This document shows, one piece after another, positions 31,652 to 39,835 of a DNA stretch of 64,000 nt. The translations under genes were made by a program, and so were the position numbers. The notes beneath the pieces were generated by a model that saw only the letters and a program-made list of their open reading frames with translations, searched no databases and was not told the DNA's origin. The stretch's first letter is position 1. Every line of letters starts with the position of its first letter. Origin of the DNA: Bdellovibrionales bacterium (lineage in GTDB: Bacteria; Bdellovibrionota; Bdellovibrionia; Bdellovibrionales; UBA1609); NCBI GenBank assembly GCA_027459485.1, contig DAIDIG010000003.1, forward strand, positions 124,001-188,000. The letters run 5' to 3'.

Positions 31652-32327
31652 CGCCGACGATGCATCTATACAGCAATTGGTGAGCAAAAACTTACCGAAT
31701 CGCCGGCAGAACTTTCGCGTGCAGTATCCGAAGATCGGCGCGGGCGGGCCCTTCCCCCACGTCTACATGATCGATACCGAAGTGCTTATCGCTAACATCA
31801 GCGCCGGGGGGTGCCTTGTCATTGACGACACCGATCGATTAGGTTCGACCGTCGGCGAAATTATCCCTCTTGATTTTGTTTGGCCGACCGGCAGCATTCG
31901 AAAACGGGCGCGGATTGTGGGAGTAACCTATGACAACCGCCACCTTCAGTTTGTCGACTTTAATGCCCAGTTCTTTCTGCAAATCAATAAGCTTGTGCCA
32001 CCGGCGATGCTCGGCAACAGCTTTCATCAGGTCAGCAACAAGTCGGGCTATTTGGCCGCCGCCGAAATGTGGACATCCCAAAGCAACAATACGCTCGTTT
32101 TTCATCATGACGGCTTAGTCGAACTGACATTCGGCGGTGAAAAAATACGGTGGGGGACGGCCAACGGTCGCGACACGAAAATGAACTTGGCGCAATTGTC
32201 ATATATTTACGTAGTGCTCGCCAATATGCCGAGCCCGAGTCAACGCCTCAATTTACTCATTGAGAAATTGGCGACGCAAATCGCAGTCCTCGAGTACGCG
32301 CAAAAGAAAGACGGCACCGATGGTTAG
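31599..32327 (+). CDS. PilZ-domain c-di-GMP effector
   Basis: 242 aa, soluble. The PilZ signature is visible as RRQNFRV near residue 35 (Arg-x3-Arg) and ANISAGGCLV near residue 66 (Asn-x-Ser-x2-Gly), with the barrel strands following (RKRARIVGVTYDNRHLQFVDF). The second half (about 140-242) is unassigned. It overlaps the preceding gene by 53 bp and the next gene by 8 bp, which points to one transcript and to joint function with the double cyclic-nucleotide-domain membrane protein. Both read nucleotide second messengers, so the pair may join c-di-GMP and cyclic-nucleotide signals. Confidence 0.85.
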   Translation: MGWQKLKQLLGIRITPVDADDASIQQLVSKNLPNRRQNFRVQYPKIGAGGPFPHVYMIDTEVLIANISAGGCLVIDDTDRLGSTVGEIIPLDFVWPTGSIRKRARIVGVTYDNRHLQFVDFNAQFFLQINKLVPPAMLGNSFHQVSNKSGYLAAAEMWTSQSNNTLVFHHDGLVELTFGGEKIRWGTANGRDTKMNLAQLSYIYVVLANMPSPSQRLNLLIEKLATQIAVLEYAQKKDGTDG

Positions 32328-34374
32328 ATTCGAAACATTTCGCCCTCAATTGAAATCGGGTCAGCTCACTCCGCAAGGCGAAAAAATCGTTTTTGAACTC
32401 GATCCGCCGAATCACGATCAGATCATTCTCCCGTCGGAAATGACGGATTTCTTACTCCTCTGCACAGGTGAACACACAGTCGGTGAGATCATCGAAATGC
32501 TTTATCACCGTAAGGGCACGATTAAATTCAAATCCATCTATCGCACCCTTCACTATCTCACTCAGCGCGGATTTCTCGAAAATACACACCCCTTCAACGA
32601 AAACGATGAAACCGAAGCGGAAAATGAATTTCGGTTTCTGACGTTTCGCCCCCCGCTTGAACTCTCAATCGGCCGGCGAATTGTGAATGACCGCGAGCGG
32701 CCGCTCGGCTTTTACACGGTCTCGATGTTGATTCTCATCTTTTCAATTCTCAGCTTTCAGTTTTTTTCTCCACAATGGTTGAGTCTGTCGTTTCTATCCG
32801 TCAACGGTTCGTATTGGCGCGGGCTTATCTATTTGTTTGTTGCGGCCTCGATTCTCCTCTCGATCAAAGGGCTATTGAAATGCCTTCTCTTGCTGCTTTT
32901 GACTGGGCGCGCTTACAATTTCGGATTTGTCTTTAACTGGTTCGCAGCCTATTTTCGAGTACGATCGGATTCGCTGTTTCTCGTTAATAACCGTCTCTAC
33001 TTGACGTTATTTCACGCGACGATGGCTCTGGTTTATTTTCCGATTGTGGCCTTCGGCTATTATCTTTTTCCCCACATCCCGGCGCACGGATCAGCCTATT
33101 CACTCGCCCTTTTTCTTTTTCTGCTCGAGCTCACTCCCTATCAAGAAAGCGAGTTCAACGATCTTTTTCGCTCGTATTTCGAAGACGATACAGTAAATAA
33201 ACTCTCGAATTACTTTAAACCCCGCCCCCTATTTTCGCTGGTGCACCCTTTCGAACGGAATCGCGACTACAAACTATTTTTTCTCTTTACTCTCTTTGCG
33301 CTCGGATGGAGCGGTTTTGTACTATTCATACTTAGCTGCGCGACGCACGTTCATTTTGCCAATATGATGAGAACGCTCACTCACGGCACAGTCCTCGAAC
33401 GTGAGGCCGTTATGATTTCTCTCAGCCTTCTTGGCACATTTGGGTTGAGCACCACGTACAACGTTTTGCGATTGGTGTATTCGGCGATGATCCAACCCAT
33501 CACGCGTTTCACAATGAAAGCGGCGCAGAGCCGCAGGTCGTTCAAACTTTCTAGCAATAACCCAAAAGAAATTTTAAGCATTCTCGAGAGCTTACCTCTC
33601 TTTAGTTACCTAACAGTTGAACTCCTCACCACAATGGTGAACCGCAGCGAATTAAAGCGATACAAGCGCGGCGCACCAGTGGTCATTCAAGGCGGCGAAG
33701 GTAGATATTTGTACGTCCTGCTCTCCGGCGGGATGAACGTCGTCAAACGCTTGCCATCAGGACGAGCGAAAACTATGGGTGAAATTTTTCCGATAAGCAT
33801 TTTTGGCGAAATTTCCGTTATCGCCGAGACCTCGGCGACTGCAAGTGTTATCGCTCGTGAAGAAAGCGTCGTCCTCGAGATCCCCGCCGACACTCTTCGC
33901 CAGGTCGCCGGTGAAGTGCAGTACATTCGCGAACTCGAAAGCTTTCGCGGGGCCATCATGGTGAATCAATTTTTCACGTCCGCTCCGGTTTTTCGCGATT
34001 TGCCGGATAACATCATTCAGATGTTCATCACAAAAGGTAAAATCGAATCATACGCAAAAGAAGATATCATCTTTCGTCAGGGTGATTATGGCGACGAGTT
34101 TTACCTCATTCTTCGCGGTAGCGTAGGGGTGAGCGTAAACGGCCGCCCGATTTCAAAAATCCAACAGGGCGGCTTCTTCGGCGAAATTTCGATGATTGCG
34201 GATGTTCCCCGCACCGGCACCATTCACGCACTTGAACCGACCCAAGTCTTAAAAGTCACACGCGACGCATTCTGGGAGATACTGGCTCACGATATCACAA
34301 TTGCCATGTTTATCGAATCCGTTGGTGAAATGCGCGTCCGCGAAGATATAGAGATTATACGAACTGTCGCTTGA
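32320..34374 (+). CDS. Membrane protein: PqqD-like domain, M50-like membrane core, two cyclic-nucleotide-binding domains
   Basis: 684 aa. The start at 32320 overlaps the PilZ gene stop by 8 nt; a 20-codon extension upstream is a shadow. Residues about 10-95 form a PqqD-like winged helix (LLCTGEHTVGEIIEMLYHRKG...TLHYLTQRGFL). Five or more transmembrane helices span about 125-420. Their order resembles the M50-like membrane peptidase/exporter proteins that follow PqqD domains, but no HExxH or NPxxxxDG motif is present. Two cyclic-nucleotide domains close the protein: about 425-540, and 550-670 with RQGDYGDEFYLILRGSVGV and FGEISMIADVPRTGTI. The second keeps the phosphate-binding Arg; the first (FGEISVIAETSATAS) lacks it. 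Function unknown. Confidence 0.75.
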   Translation: MVRFETFRPQLKSGQLTPQGEKIVFELDPPNHDQIILPSEMTDFLLLCTGEHTVGEIIEMLYHRKGTIKFKSIYRTLHYLTQRGFLENTHPFNENDETEAENEFRFLTFRPPLELSIGRRIVNDRERPLGFYTVSMLILIFSILSFQFFSPQWLSLSFLSVNGSYWRGLIYLFVAASILLSIKGLLKCLLLLLLTGRAYNFGFVFNWFAAYFRVRSDSLFLVNNRLYLTLFHATMALVYFPIVAFGYYLFPHIPAHGSAYSLALFLFLLELTPYQESEFNDLFRSYFEDDTVNKLSNYFKPRPLFSLVHPFERNRDYKLFFLFTLFALGWSGFVLFILSCATHVHFANMMRTLTHGTVLEREAVMISLSLLGTFGLSTTYNVLRLVYSAMIQPITRFTMKAAQSRRSFKLSSNNPKEILSILESLPLFSYLTVELLTTMVNRSELKRYKRGAPVVIQGGEGRYLYVLLSGGMNVVKRLPSGRAKTMGEIFPISIFGEISVIAETSATASVIAREESVVLEIPADTLRQVAGEVQYIRELESFRGAIMVNQFFTSAPVFRDLPDNIIQMFITKGKIESYAKEDIIFRQGDYGDEFYLILRGSVGVSVNGRPISKIQQGGFFGEISMIADVPRTGTIHALEPTQVLKVTRDAFWEILAHDITIAMFIESVGEMRVREDIEIIRTVA

Positions 34375-34405
34375 CTGTGCGCTCGGCCTCCGAAAGAATA
34401 TTTTC

Positions 34406-35296
34406 ATGTTCAGTGCCACGCGTTCTCTCATTGTAGGCCACGTGCTTTGGCTTGTGCTGCTTTCAGCGCTGTCGTTTGCCTCGCCTGAGATGCCGCAAGC
34501 TAAAGCTGAAACGCCGCCGTCTGTTTCAAAATTTTGCTACGACCGGTTGTCGTCTTTGCCCGGCAAGTTCGACAAAGACGCGCTCAAAGAAATTTGCTCG
34601 AAAGTCGTCGTTCTTGATTCATGCCATAGCGAAAATGGCTCGCCGATTTTTTATTACGAGCGAAAGGGTACGGATACCTCCTCGGGTAAACGAATTCTGT
34701 CTATTTCGCTGATCCACGGGGATGAGCACCCGAGCGGATCGGTGAATCGCGCATGGATGATACGTCTCAGCCACATTAAGCCGCGCAACACGTGGAGAGT
34801 CATTCCGATTGTAAACCCGGACGGGATGGCCGCTATGACCCGCTACAATAATCGCGGAGTCGATTTAAACCGGAACTTTCCCTCGCACGACTGGGATCGT
34901 CTTGCCCAAAAATACTGGCGGATAAAAACCCATAAAGACAAGCGACGGTACCCCGGGCAAGTCGCCGGCAGCGAAAAAGAAACTCAATGTATTATGAAAC
35001 AGATCGCCGATTTTAAACCGAACTTTATTATTTCGGTACATACTCCTCTGGGAGTTCTCGATTTCGACGGGCCAAAAGTGCATCCGCCGAATTTTCGTCC
35101 GTTACCTTGGTACGGTATCGGCACTTACCCGGGTAGCCTTGGCCGCTACATGTGGGTCGATCATAAAGTTCCAGTGTTGACGGTTGAGCTTCATCAAAAA
35201 GGTCTGCAAAAATTGTCGGAGTTCGATCATTTGCAAGATATGACAGGTACGGTTGCCATACAAGCCAGCCGCCTTCTGCAAAAAGAGAAAAACTGA
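34406..35296 (+). CDS. Exported M14 zinc carboxypeptidase (MpaA-like)
   Basis: 296 aa with an N-terminal hydrophobic signal segment. The M14 metal site is clear: His-Gly-Asp-Glu in SLIHGDEHPSG (two zinc ligands), the third ligand in ISVHTPLG, the substrate-binding Asn-Arg in GVDLNRNFPSHDW, and the catalytic Glu in VLTVELHQKG. The family includes bacterial murein peptide amidase A, which trims gamma-D-Glu-diaminopimelate peptides; a peptidoglycan peptide is therefore the likely substrate. Being exported, it should act in the periplasm, or on prey wall if the organism is predatory (inference). It lies 4 nt before the cytidine deaminase gene. Confidence 0.88.
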   Translation: MFSATRSLIVGHVLWLVLLSALSFASPEMPQAKAETPPSVSKFCYDRLSSLPGKFDKDALKEICSKVVVLDSCHSENGSPIFYYERKGTDTSSGKRILSISLIHGDEHPSGSVNRAWMIRLSHIKPRNTWRVIPIVNPDGMAAMTRYNNRGVDLNRNFPSHDWDRLAQKYWRIKTHKDKRRYPGQVAGSEKETQCIMKQIADFKPNFIISVHTPLGVLDFDGPKVHPPNFRPLPWYGIGTYPGSLGRYMWVDHKVPVLTVELHQKGLQKLSEFDHLQDMTGTVAIQASRLLQKEKN

Positions 35297-35299
35297 AAT

Positions 35300-35752
35300 A
35301 TGACCACGGCTGAGAAAAAGTTGGCGCAAAAATTGTTGCCCCACGCCCGGCGTGCCCTCAAATGTGCGCACTCGCCGTATAGCCGAGTAAAGGTCGGCGC
35401 CGCTCTGCTGACCCAAACCGGTCGAATCTTTTCGGGCTGCAATGTTGAAAACGCATCTTACGGCGGCACGATTTGCGCTGAACGCGTGGCGATTGCGACG
35501 GCCGTTGCTCACGGCGACGTCTCTGGCCGCCGCCGCATTCGCGCGCTTCTGATAACGACCAATCAAAAATCGATTTGGCCCCCGTGCGGCATTTGCCGTC
35601 AATTTATTTCGGAGTTCGCATCACCAGAGATGCTCGTTTTTGCCGCCAATTCTCGCGGCCAAATATCAGTCACGACTTTAAAAGAACTTTTGCCCCACGC
35701 GTTTGACAACCGTTATTTTAAACTCGGAAGAGCGAGACGGACGGGTTTTTAA
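35300..35752 (+). CDS. cdd: Cytidine deaminase
   Basis: 150 aa. It has the tetrameric cytidine-deaminase signatures: SPYSRVKVGAALLT, SGCNVENASYGGTICAERVAI (Cys-Ala-Glu with the proton-shuttling Glu), and PPCGICRQFISEF, whose two Cys complete the zinc site. The family converts cytidine and deoxycytidine to uridine forms in pyrimidine salvage. It is a little longer than usual because of a Lys/Arg-rich tail in the overlap with apt. The last 35 bp overlap the convergent apt gene. It begins 4 nt after the carboxypeptidase stop. Confidence 0.95.
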   Translation: MTTAEKKLAQKLLPHARRALKCAHSPYSRVKVGAALLTQTGRIFSGCNVENASYGGTICAERVAIATAVAHGDVSGRRRIRALLITTNQKSIWPPCGICRQFISEFASPEMLVFAANSRGQISVTTLKELLPHAFDNRYFKLGRARRTGF

Positions 35753-36233
35753 GTTTTTCACGCCCGCGCAGAGCTTCAATTTCCATAAGAAATACAGACG
35801 CCAAAACTCGAGCCCCCGCGCGCTCACAGAGACGTTCTGTGGCTGCGGCGGTACCACCCGTTGCCAGTATGTCATCAACCACCGCCACGTGGTCGTTCGA
35901 GCGAAGAGCGTCTCGGTGGATTTCAAGAGTGTCGGTGCCGTATTCAAGTTCATATGACTCTCGCACCGTCGCGCGCGGTAGCTTACCCGGCTTACGCACG
36001 ATGATGAGCCCATACCCCAGCCGATGGGCAAGAGCCGAGCCAAGAATAAAGCCGCGGCTTTCGATAGCGACAATTTTGTTTACACCGGCGGGGATTCGCT
36101 CCGCCATGTGACTGGTAAGCGCGGCGAACGCTTCGCCATGCTCTAATATAGGCGTGATATCTTTAAACAAGACCCCCGGTTTCGGAAAATCGGGCACGTC
36201 GCGAATGAGAGTATGAATGTGCTCAAGGGTCAT
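35718..36233 (-). CDS. apt: Adenine phosphoribosyltransferase
   Basis: 171 aa, normal length. Key motifs: DFPKPGVLFKDITPIL at the N terminus, VAIESRGFILGSALAHRLG, VRKPGKLP, and the PRPP loop VAVVDDILATGGTAAAT. The enzyme makes AMP from adenine and PRPP in purine salvage. It converges on and overlaps the cdd gene by 35 bp, so two salvage genes meet tail to tail. It follows the small lipoprotein gene (3 nt apart) on the same strand and may be cotranscribed with the yfgM-bamB unit. Confidence 0.97.
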   Translation of the reverse strand: MTLEHIHTLIRDVPDFPKPGVLFKDITPILEHGEAFAALTSHMAERIPAGVNKIVAIESRGFILGSALAHRLGYGLIIVRKPGKLPRATVRESYELEYGTDTLEIHRDALRSNDHVAVVDDILATGGTAAATERLCERAGARVLASVFLMEIEALRGREKLKNPSVSLFRV

Positions 36234-36236
36234 GAT

Positions 36237-36602
36237 TCATTTTGCTCCCTTGAGAATTTGAAAGCCGAGATTCTGAGCCTTAGCCAAATCCGAAACTCCG
36301 ATTTCGTAGACGTTGATCCGCCCGGTTGGGAAGCCACACACTTGCGCGTGCACATTACCGTCAAAGCGATTTTCTTCGGAATAAATTTGGACCGATGAGA
36401 GCTCCGTCGCCATCGATTCGACTGAAGCGCCTTTGACGCCCGAGCACTGCTTGCTGCCATCGGGCTTGTACACGTAAACGTGTTTCTCGTCCGCGTGCCG
36501 ATTGCCCCGACAATGCCCATTCGCACACCCAACCACCAAGCCGGCGAAGATCGCAACGATGCTGCAAAGTCGCAATTGAGGACCTTTCAATTGTTTGTCC
36601 AT
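36237..36602 (-). CDS. Small lipoprotein, unknown function
   Basis: 121 aa. A signal segment ends in V-V-G-C (Cys26). The mature part has four more Cys (about 31, 53, 90 region) and beta-strand-like runs; the tail SDLAKAQNLGFQILKG is helical. It overlaps the bamB gene by 16 bp and is followed by apt after 3 nt. Being a lipoprotein cotranscribed with bamB, it may be an outer-membrane assembly accessory or a simple passenger. I do not recognise a family. Confidence 0.7.
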   Translation of the reverse strand: MDKQLKGPQLRLCSIVAIFAGLVVGCANGHCRGNRHADEKHVYVYKPDGSKQCSGVKGASVESMATELSSVQIYSEENRFDGNVHAQVCGFPTGRINVYEIGVSDLAKAQNLGFQILKGAK

Positions 36603-37741
36603 GGCCAGTTATCCATTGGTGAAGCGAGCCGCATATGCAACGCAAAAATATTCGCGTCCCGCGTGTTTAAGTACACCATCGATGTCGACGGATCGATCGT
36701 CGGTTTAGCGGTCACGCCCATCCCGGTAATAAACGATGCGACCGTTTTACCGGTTCTCGCGTTCATCGCTAAAAGCGGGCCATCCCACTCCCCGACCAAT
36801 ATGAGGCCGTGATAATAGACCGGTTGAGTGGCGACGGTGTCTTTGAGCGTGCGCGACCAAACGACTTTGCCAGATTCTTTATCGAGCGCCTGAATCATAC
36901 GGCTTGAGGTCGAATAGTAGATTCGGTCACCGACAATGGTGACGGGATTAAATCCGCCTTGATCGTCCGCCCAAATCGTCTGCCCGGTTTTCTCGTCAAT
37001 GCAATAGAGTTGGTCGTCGTAACTCGAAACATAAAGACGCCCGTTATCCAAGACAGGCTTTGCATCAACATCGCGAAAACGAATGGCGCTGTTCAGCTGT
37101 TTCTCCCACACCATGGTGCCGCGAGTTTTATCGAGCGCCACGAGAAAGCCATCGCTGAAACCGGCGTATACGCGATCGCCGATCACTGTCGGTTCACTCG
37201 CGCCTCGCACCGTTATGGTTGAGCTGTCTTGCCGCGGATACACCCAGATTTGTTCACCGGTTTTACGATTGAGCGCGTAGGCGGTATTTGTGCCGCTTAT
37301 AAAATAAACAGCGTCTGGTGTTACAAGCGGGGCGCCGATGCCTTCAGAATGAATCGGAAATGTCCATCGCGTGGCCCCATTTTTCGGATTTAATGCGTAA
37401 AAATATCCGTCACCCGCACCGAAATATAGAGTGCCGTCGTAGAGCCGTGCGCTCGCCGTGACTCCGCCCGCGATATGACGGCGCCAACGCTCGCGGCCGC
37501 TCGTCTTGTCGTAGGCCCGCAATCCGTCGAACTCATTGCCGGCGATCACCAAATTACCGTCGATCACCGGCTCCATTAAATGACTGATGTTATAACCGAC
37601 GTATCGGCCAGCGGGCGTGTGACGAACCCAGCTTCTGGTAAACACAAATCGCTTCGTATCCGACTTCACGCCGACCATTCGCCCCATGTAGGAGCAAGCG
37701 CTTAAAAGAACCGCAGCCCCGGCGACGACCCAACATTTCAA
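36587..37741 (-). CDS. bamB: BamB-like outer-membrane assembly lipoprotein (PQQ-type beta-propeller)
   Basis: 384 aa. Lipobox L-S-A-C (Cys16), then PQQ-like propeller blades: GLRAYDKTSGRERWRRHI, FYALNPKNGATRWTFPI, AYALNRKTGEQIWVYP, LVALDKTRGTMVWEKQL, LYCIDEKTGQTIWADDQG, IQALDKESGKVVWSRTL and LLAMNARTGKTVASFI. BamB is the propeller partner of the outer-membrane protein insertase BamA. The gene starts with an ATGA overlap on the YfgM-like gene, as in the yfgM-yfgL order of proteobacteria, which supports the BamB reading over a PQQ dehydrogenase. Length is close to E. coli BamB (392 aa). Confidence 0.88.
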   Translation of the reverse strand: MKCWVVAGAAVLLSACSYMGRMVGVKSDTKRFVFTRSWVRHTPAGRYVGYNISHLMEPVIDGNLVIAGNEFDGLRAYDKTSGRERWRRHIAGGVTASARLYDGTLYFGAGDGYFYALNPKNGATRWTFPIHSEGIGAPLVTPDAVYFISGTNTAYALNRKTGEQIWVYPRQDSSTITVRGASEPTVIGDRVYAGFSDGFLVALDKTRGTMVWEKQLNSAIRFRDVDAKPVLDNGRLYVSSYDDQLYCIDEKTGQTIWADDQGGFNPVTIVGDRIYYSTSSRMIQALDKESGKVVWSRTLKDTVATQPVYYHGLILVGEWDGPLLAMNARTGKTVASFITGMGVTAKPTIDPSTSMVYLNTRDANIFALHMRLASPMDNWPWTNN

Positions 37742-38529
37742 GATTTTTGCCCCTGCCGAATCAGAATTAGCCGCTTCAAATCGCGCGCCTCATAGGCCGC
37801 TTCGGATTGCGGAAAGTCAGTTTGAATCCTCACAAATGCATCCTCGGCTTTGTCGTAATTTTTGATTTGAATGTAACAAGCCCCCAGGCGCAATAGAGCA
37901 TGGGCTTGAAAAAATGCATGAGCCGGGTTGTCGGCGATTTTTTCTAGGATCGGAATCGCCTGCTCGCATTTATTTTCTTGAATCAGCACACCCGAGTACT
38001 GGCCGTTCAATAGACCCCAAAAAAGATCCTTGTGCTTCGGCTCGTTGATCACCAACTGTAAGATATTTTCGGCTTGTTTGAAGTCCTTGTAATCGGCCGC
38101 GAGGGACGCCGCTCGTATGGCCGCCATGTAGGCCGCTTTACGGCCCTCGTGAGAGCGAATGAACGCCGTGAACTGCGGCAAAATATCGCCGAAGTTTTGA
38201 GCGAGCGTCTCGGGAGTTTTCACCGGCGGCATGGGCGGTTGAATTTTGGCGGCTTTTTTCTTCGACTTGGTTTCGGACGCTACTTGCTTTTGCTGGGCCG
38301 CCACCGCGTCTTGATAGGCTTGATCAATCTGTTTAGTTTTATCATTCAGTTTATTTTGCAATACGAACAATTGCTCTTGCGCGCTCTTTTCCTTCGACCG
38401 TTCGAAATACTGGTAGCTGACAAAGCCGCCCGAAACCACGATCGCCAGAATTACGATCATCGCCAGCGATTGCCATTGGTTGGTTAGAAAATCGATCAGT
38501 TTGTATTGAAATGTTGAATCATCTTGCAT
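37738..38529 (-). CDS. YfgM-like membrane-anchored TPR protein
   Basis: 263 aa with one N-terminal transmembrane helix (about 20-42) preceded by a short cytoplasmic tail. A Lys/Gln-rich coiled segment (about 50-110) with a Pro stretch follows, then TPR-like helices at about 135-255 (DYKDFKQAENILQLVI, GQYSGVLIQENKCEQAIPILEKI, FQAHALLRLGACYIQIKNYDKAEDAF). YfgM of E. coli binds SecYEG and helps periplasmic chaperones; bamB sits directly downstream there and here, with a 4-bp overlap. It is longer than E. coli YfgM owing to the inserted charged linker. The assignment rests on topology, TPRs and synteny. Confidence 0.8.
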   Translation of the reverse strand: MQDDSTFQYKLIDFLTNQWQSLAMIVILAIVVSGGFVSYQYFERSKEKSAQEQLFVLQNKLNDKTKQIDQAYQDAVAAQQKQVASETKSKKKAAKIQPPMPPVKTPETLAQNFGDILPQFTAFIRSHEGRKAAYMAAIRAASLAADYKDFKQAENILQLVINEPKHKDLFWGLLNGQYSGVLIQENKCEQAIPILEKIADNPAHAFFQAHALLRLGACYIQIKNYDKAEDAFVRIQTDFPQSEAAYEARDLKRLILIRQGQKS

Positions 38530-38562
38530 GAATTTCTCCTGGTCGCTTTTGTCGCAGCTTCG

Positions 38563-39690
38563 TTATGGTCGGCGCAAAACAATCTCTTTCAATGTCGAAT
38601 GCGGCCGCGCGGTTCGCCCTTGGTAGTGTTTGCGTAGGGCACCGATTTTGTTCAAGCGGTGCTCCGCCACTCGATTTGCGGCGACATGGGTCGCAACGTC
38701 TTCATCCTTCGCCATTTTAAAAACGCGCAACATATTTTCGTAGACCTGTTTGGTTTTATCAAATGCGCGGTCCGATGAATAGCCCTCAAGCTCGACAAAA
38801 ACGTTCATCAGGCCGCCGGCATTGGCGACGAAGTCAGGTGCGTACAAGATGCCGAGCTCGCGAAGCGCATCGCCGTGACGGGCTTCTGCCAGCTGGTTAT
38901 TGGCCCCACCACATACAATTTTGCATTTGAGACGGCCAATGGTTTGATCATTGATGACGGCCCCCAATGCACACGGCGCGAAAACATCACACTCACTGGT
39001 GATGATTTCTTCGGCTCCGAGTACGTGTAGCTCTGGCATTCGGGCTGTCAACCCCTTCACTTTGTCAGCGTCGATGTCGGCGATTCCGACTCGCGCCCCA
39101 GCTTGAACGAGAAACTCCACCAGATGGCGGCCGACGTTACCGAGGCCTTGCACGTTCACTCGCAAACCCGCCACTTCGTCACTGCCGAATTTCTCTTTCA
39201 CAGAAGCTTTGATGGCCATAAACACACCGTGGGCCGTGTAAGGGCTCGGATCGCCCGATCCACCGAAGGCGGCGGGTATGCCGGTGACATACGGAGTCTC
39301 CATAAACAAGTACTCCATATCTTTCACCGTCGTGCCGACGTCTTCGGCCGTGATGTACTGACCATTGAGCGAGTTCACATAGGCGCCGAAAGCGCGAAAC
39401 ATTTCTTCGGTTTTTTGCGTTTTTGAATCGCCGATGATGACAGCCTTACCGCCGCCGAGGTTCAAACCGGCCACTGCGGCTTTATAGGTCATGCCTTTTG
39501 AAAGTCGAAGCACATCAATGAGCGCGTCTTCTTCGGATTTATAATTCCACATGCGCGTGCCGCCGAGCGCGGGCCCGAGTGCCGTATTATGGATGGCGAT
39601 AATCGCCCGCAAGCCCGATTCTTTGTTTCGACAAAAAACCACCTGCTCGTGATCGTCACCATGCTTTTCGATTAATTCAAAAGTATTCAT
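38563..39690 (-). CDS. Leucine/valine/phenylalanine dehydrogenase family enzyme
   Basis: 375 aa, typical for the family. Visible features: LGGTRMWNYKSEEDALIDVLRLSKGMTYKAAVAGLNLGGGKAVI with the catalytic Lys residues, DVGTTVKDMEYL, the NAD-binding GLGNVGRHLVEFL near residue 180 and FAPCALGAVIN. The enzyme deaminates branched-chain amino acids oxidatively to 2-oxo acids with NAD. The exact choice among Leu, Val or Phe cannot be made by eye; leucine dehydrogenase is the likeliest. It is separated from the YfgM-like gene by 33 nt on the same strand. The start is at 39690 with GGGGCC upstream. Confidence 0.92.
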   Translation of the reverse strand: MNTFELIEKHGDDHEQVVFCRNKESGLRAIIAIHNTALGPALGGTRMWNYKSEEDALIDVLRLSKGMTYKAAVAGLNLGGGKAVIIGDSKTQKTEEMFRAFGAYVNSLNGQYITAEDVGTTVKDMEYLFMETPYVTGIPAAFGGSGDPSPYTAHGVFMAIKASVKEKFGSDEVAGLRVNVQGLGNVGRHLVEFLVQAGARVGIADIDADKVKGLTARMPELHVLGAEEIITSECDVFAPCALGAVINDQTIGRLKCKIVCGGANNQLAEARHGDALRELGILYAPDFVANAGGLMNVFVELEGYSSDRAFDKTKQVYENMLRVFKMAKDEDVATHVAANRVAEHRLNKIGALRKHYQGRTARPHSTLKEIVLRRP

Positions 39691-39791
39691 GAGGCCCCCA
39701 AATCGAAGTTACGTTTGGAGGCCATTATCTAAATGGCCCGACAAGGGGGTCAAGAAAACTGGCAGATTTTCAGTAAAATAAGCGGGGCTGC

Positions 39792-39825
39792 GCGGCAAGT
39801 AAGCCGGAAGAGGCTGCCTTGCCGC
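39792..39825 (-). terminator. Hairpin terminator for the 907-aa lipoprotein gene
   Basis: Perfect 8-bp arms GCGGCAAG (39792-39799) and CTTGCCGC (39818-39825) with an inner AGCC/GGCT pair (39802-39805 / 39812-39815). On the minus strand it follows the stop at 39836 by 10 nt and is followed by GCTTATTTTA, a weak U-rich tract. Confidence 0.6.
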
Positions 39826-39835
39826 TCACCAGTCA

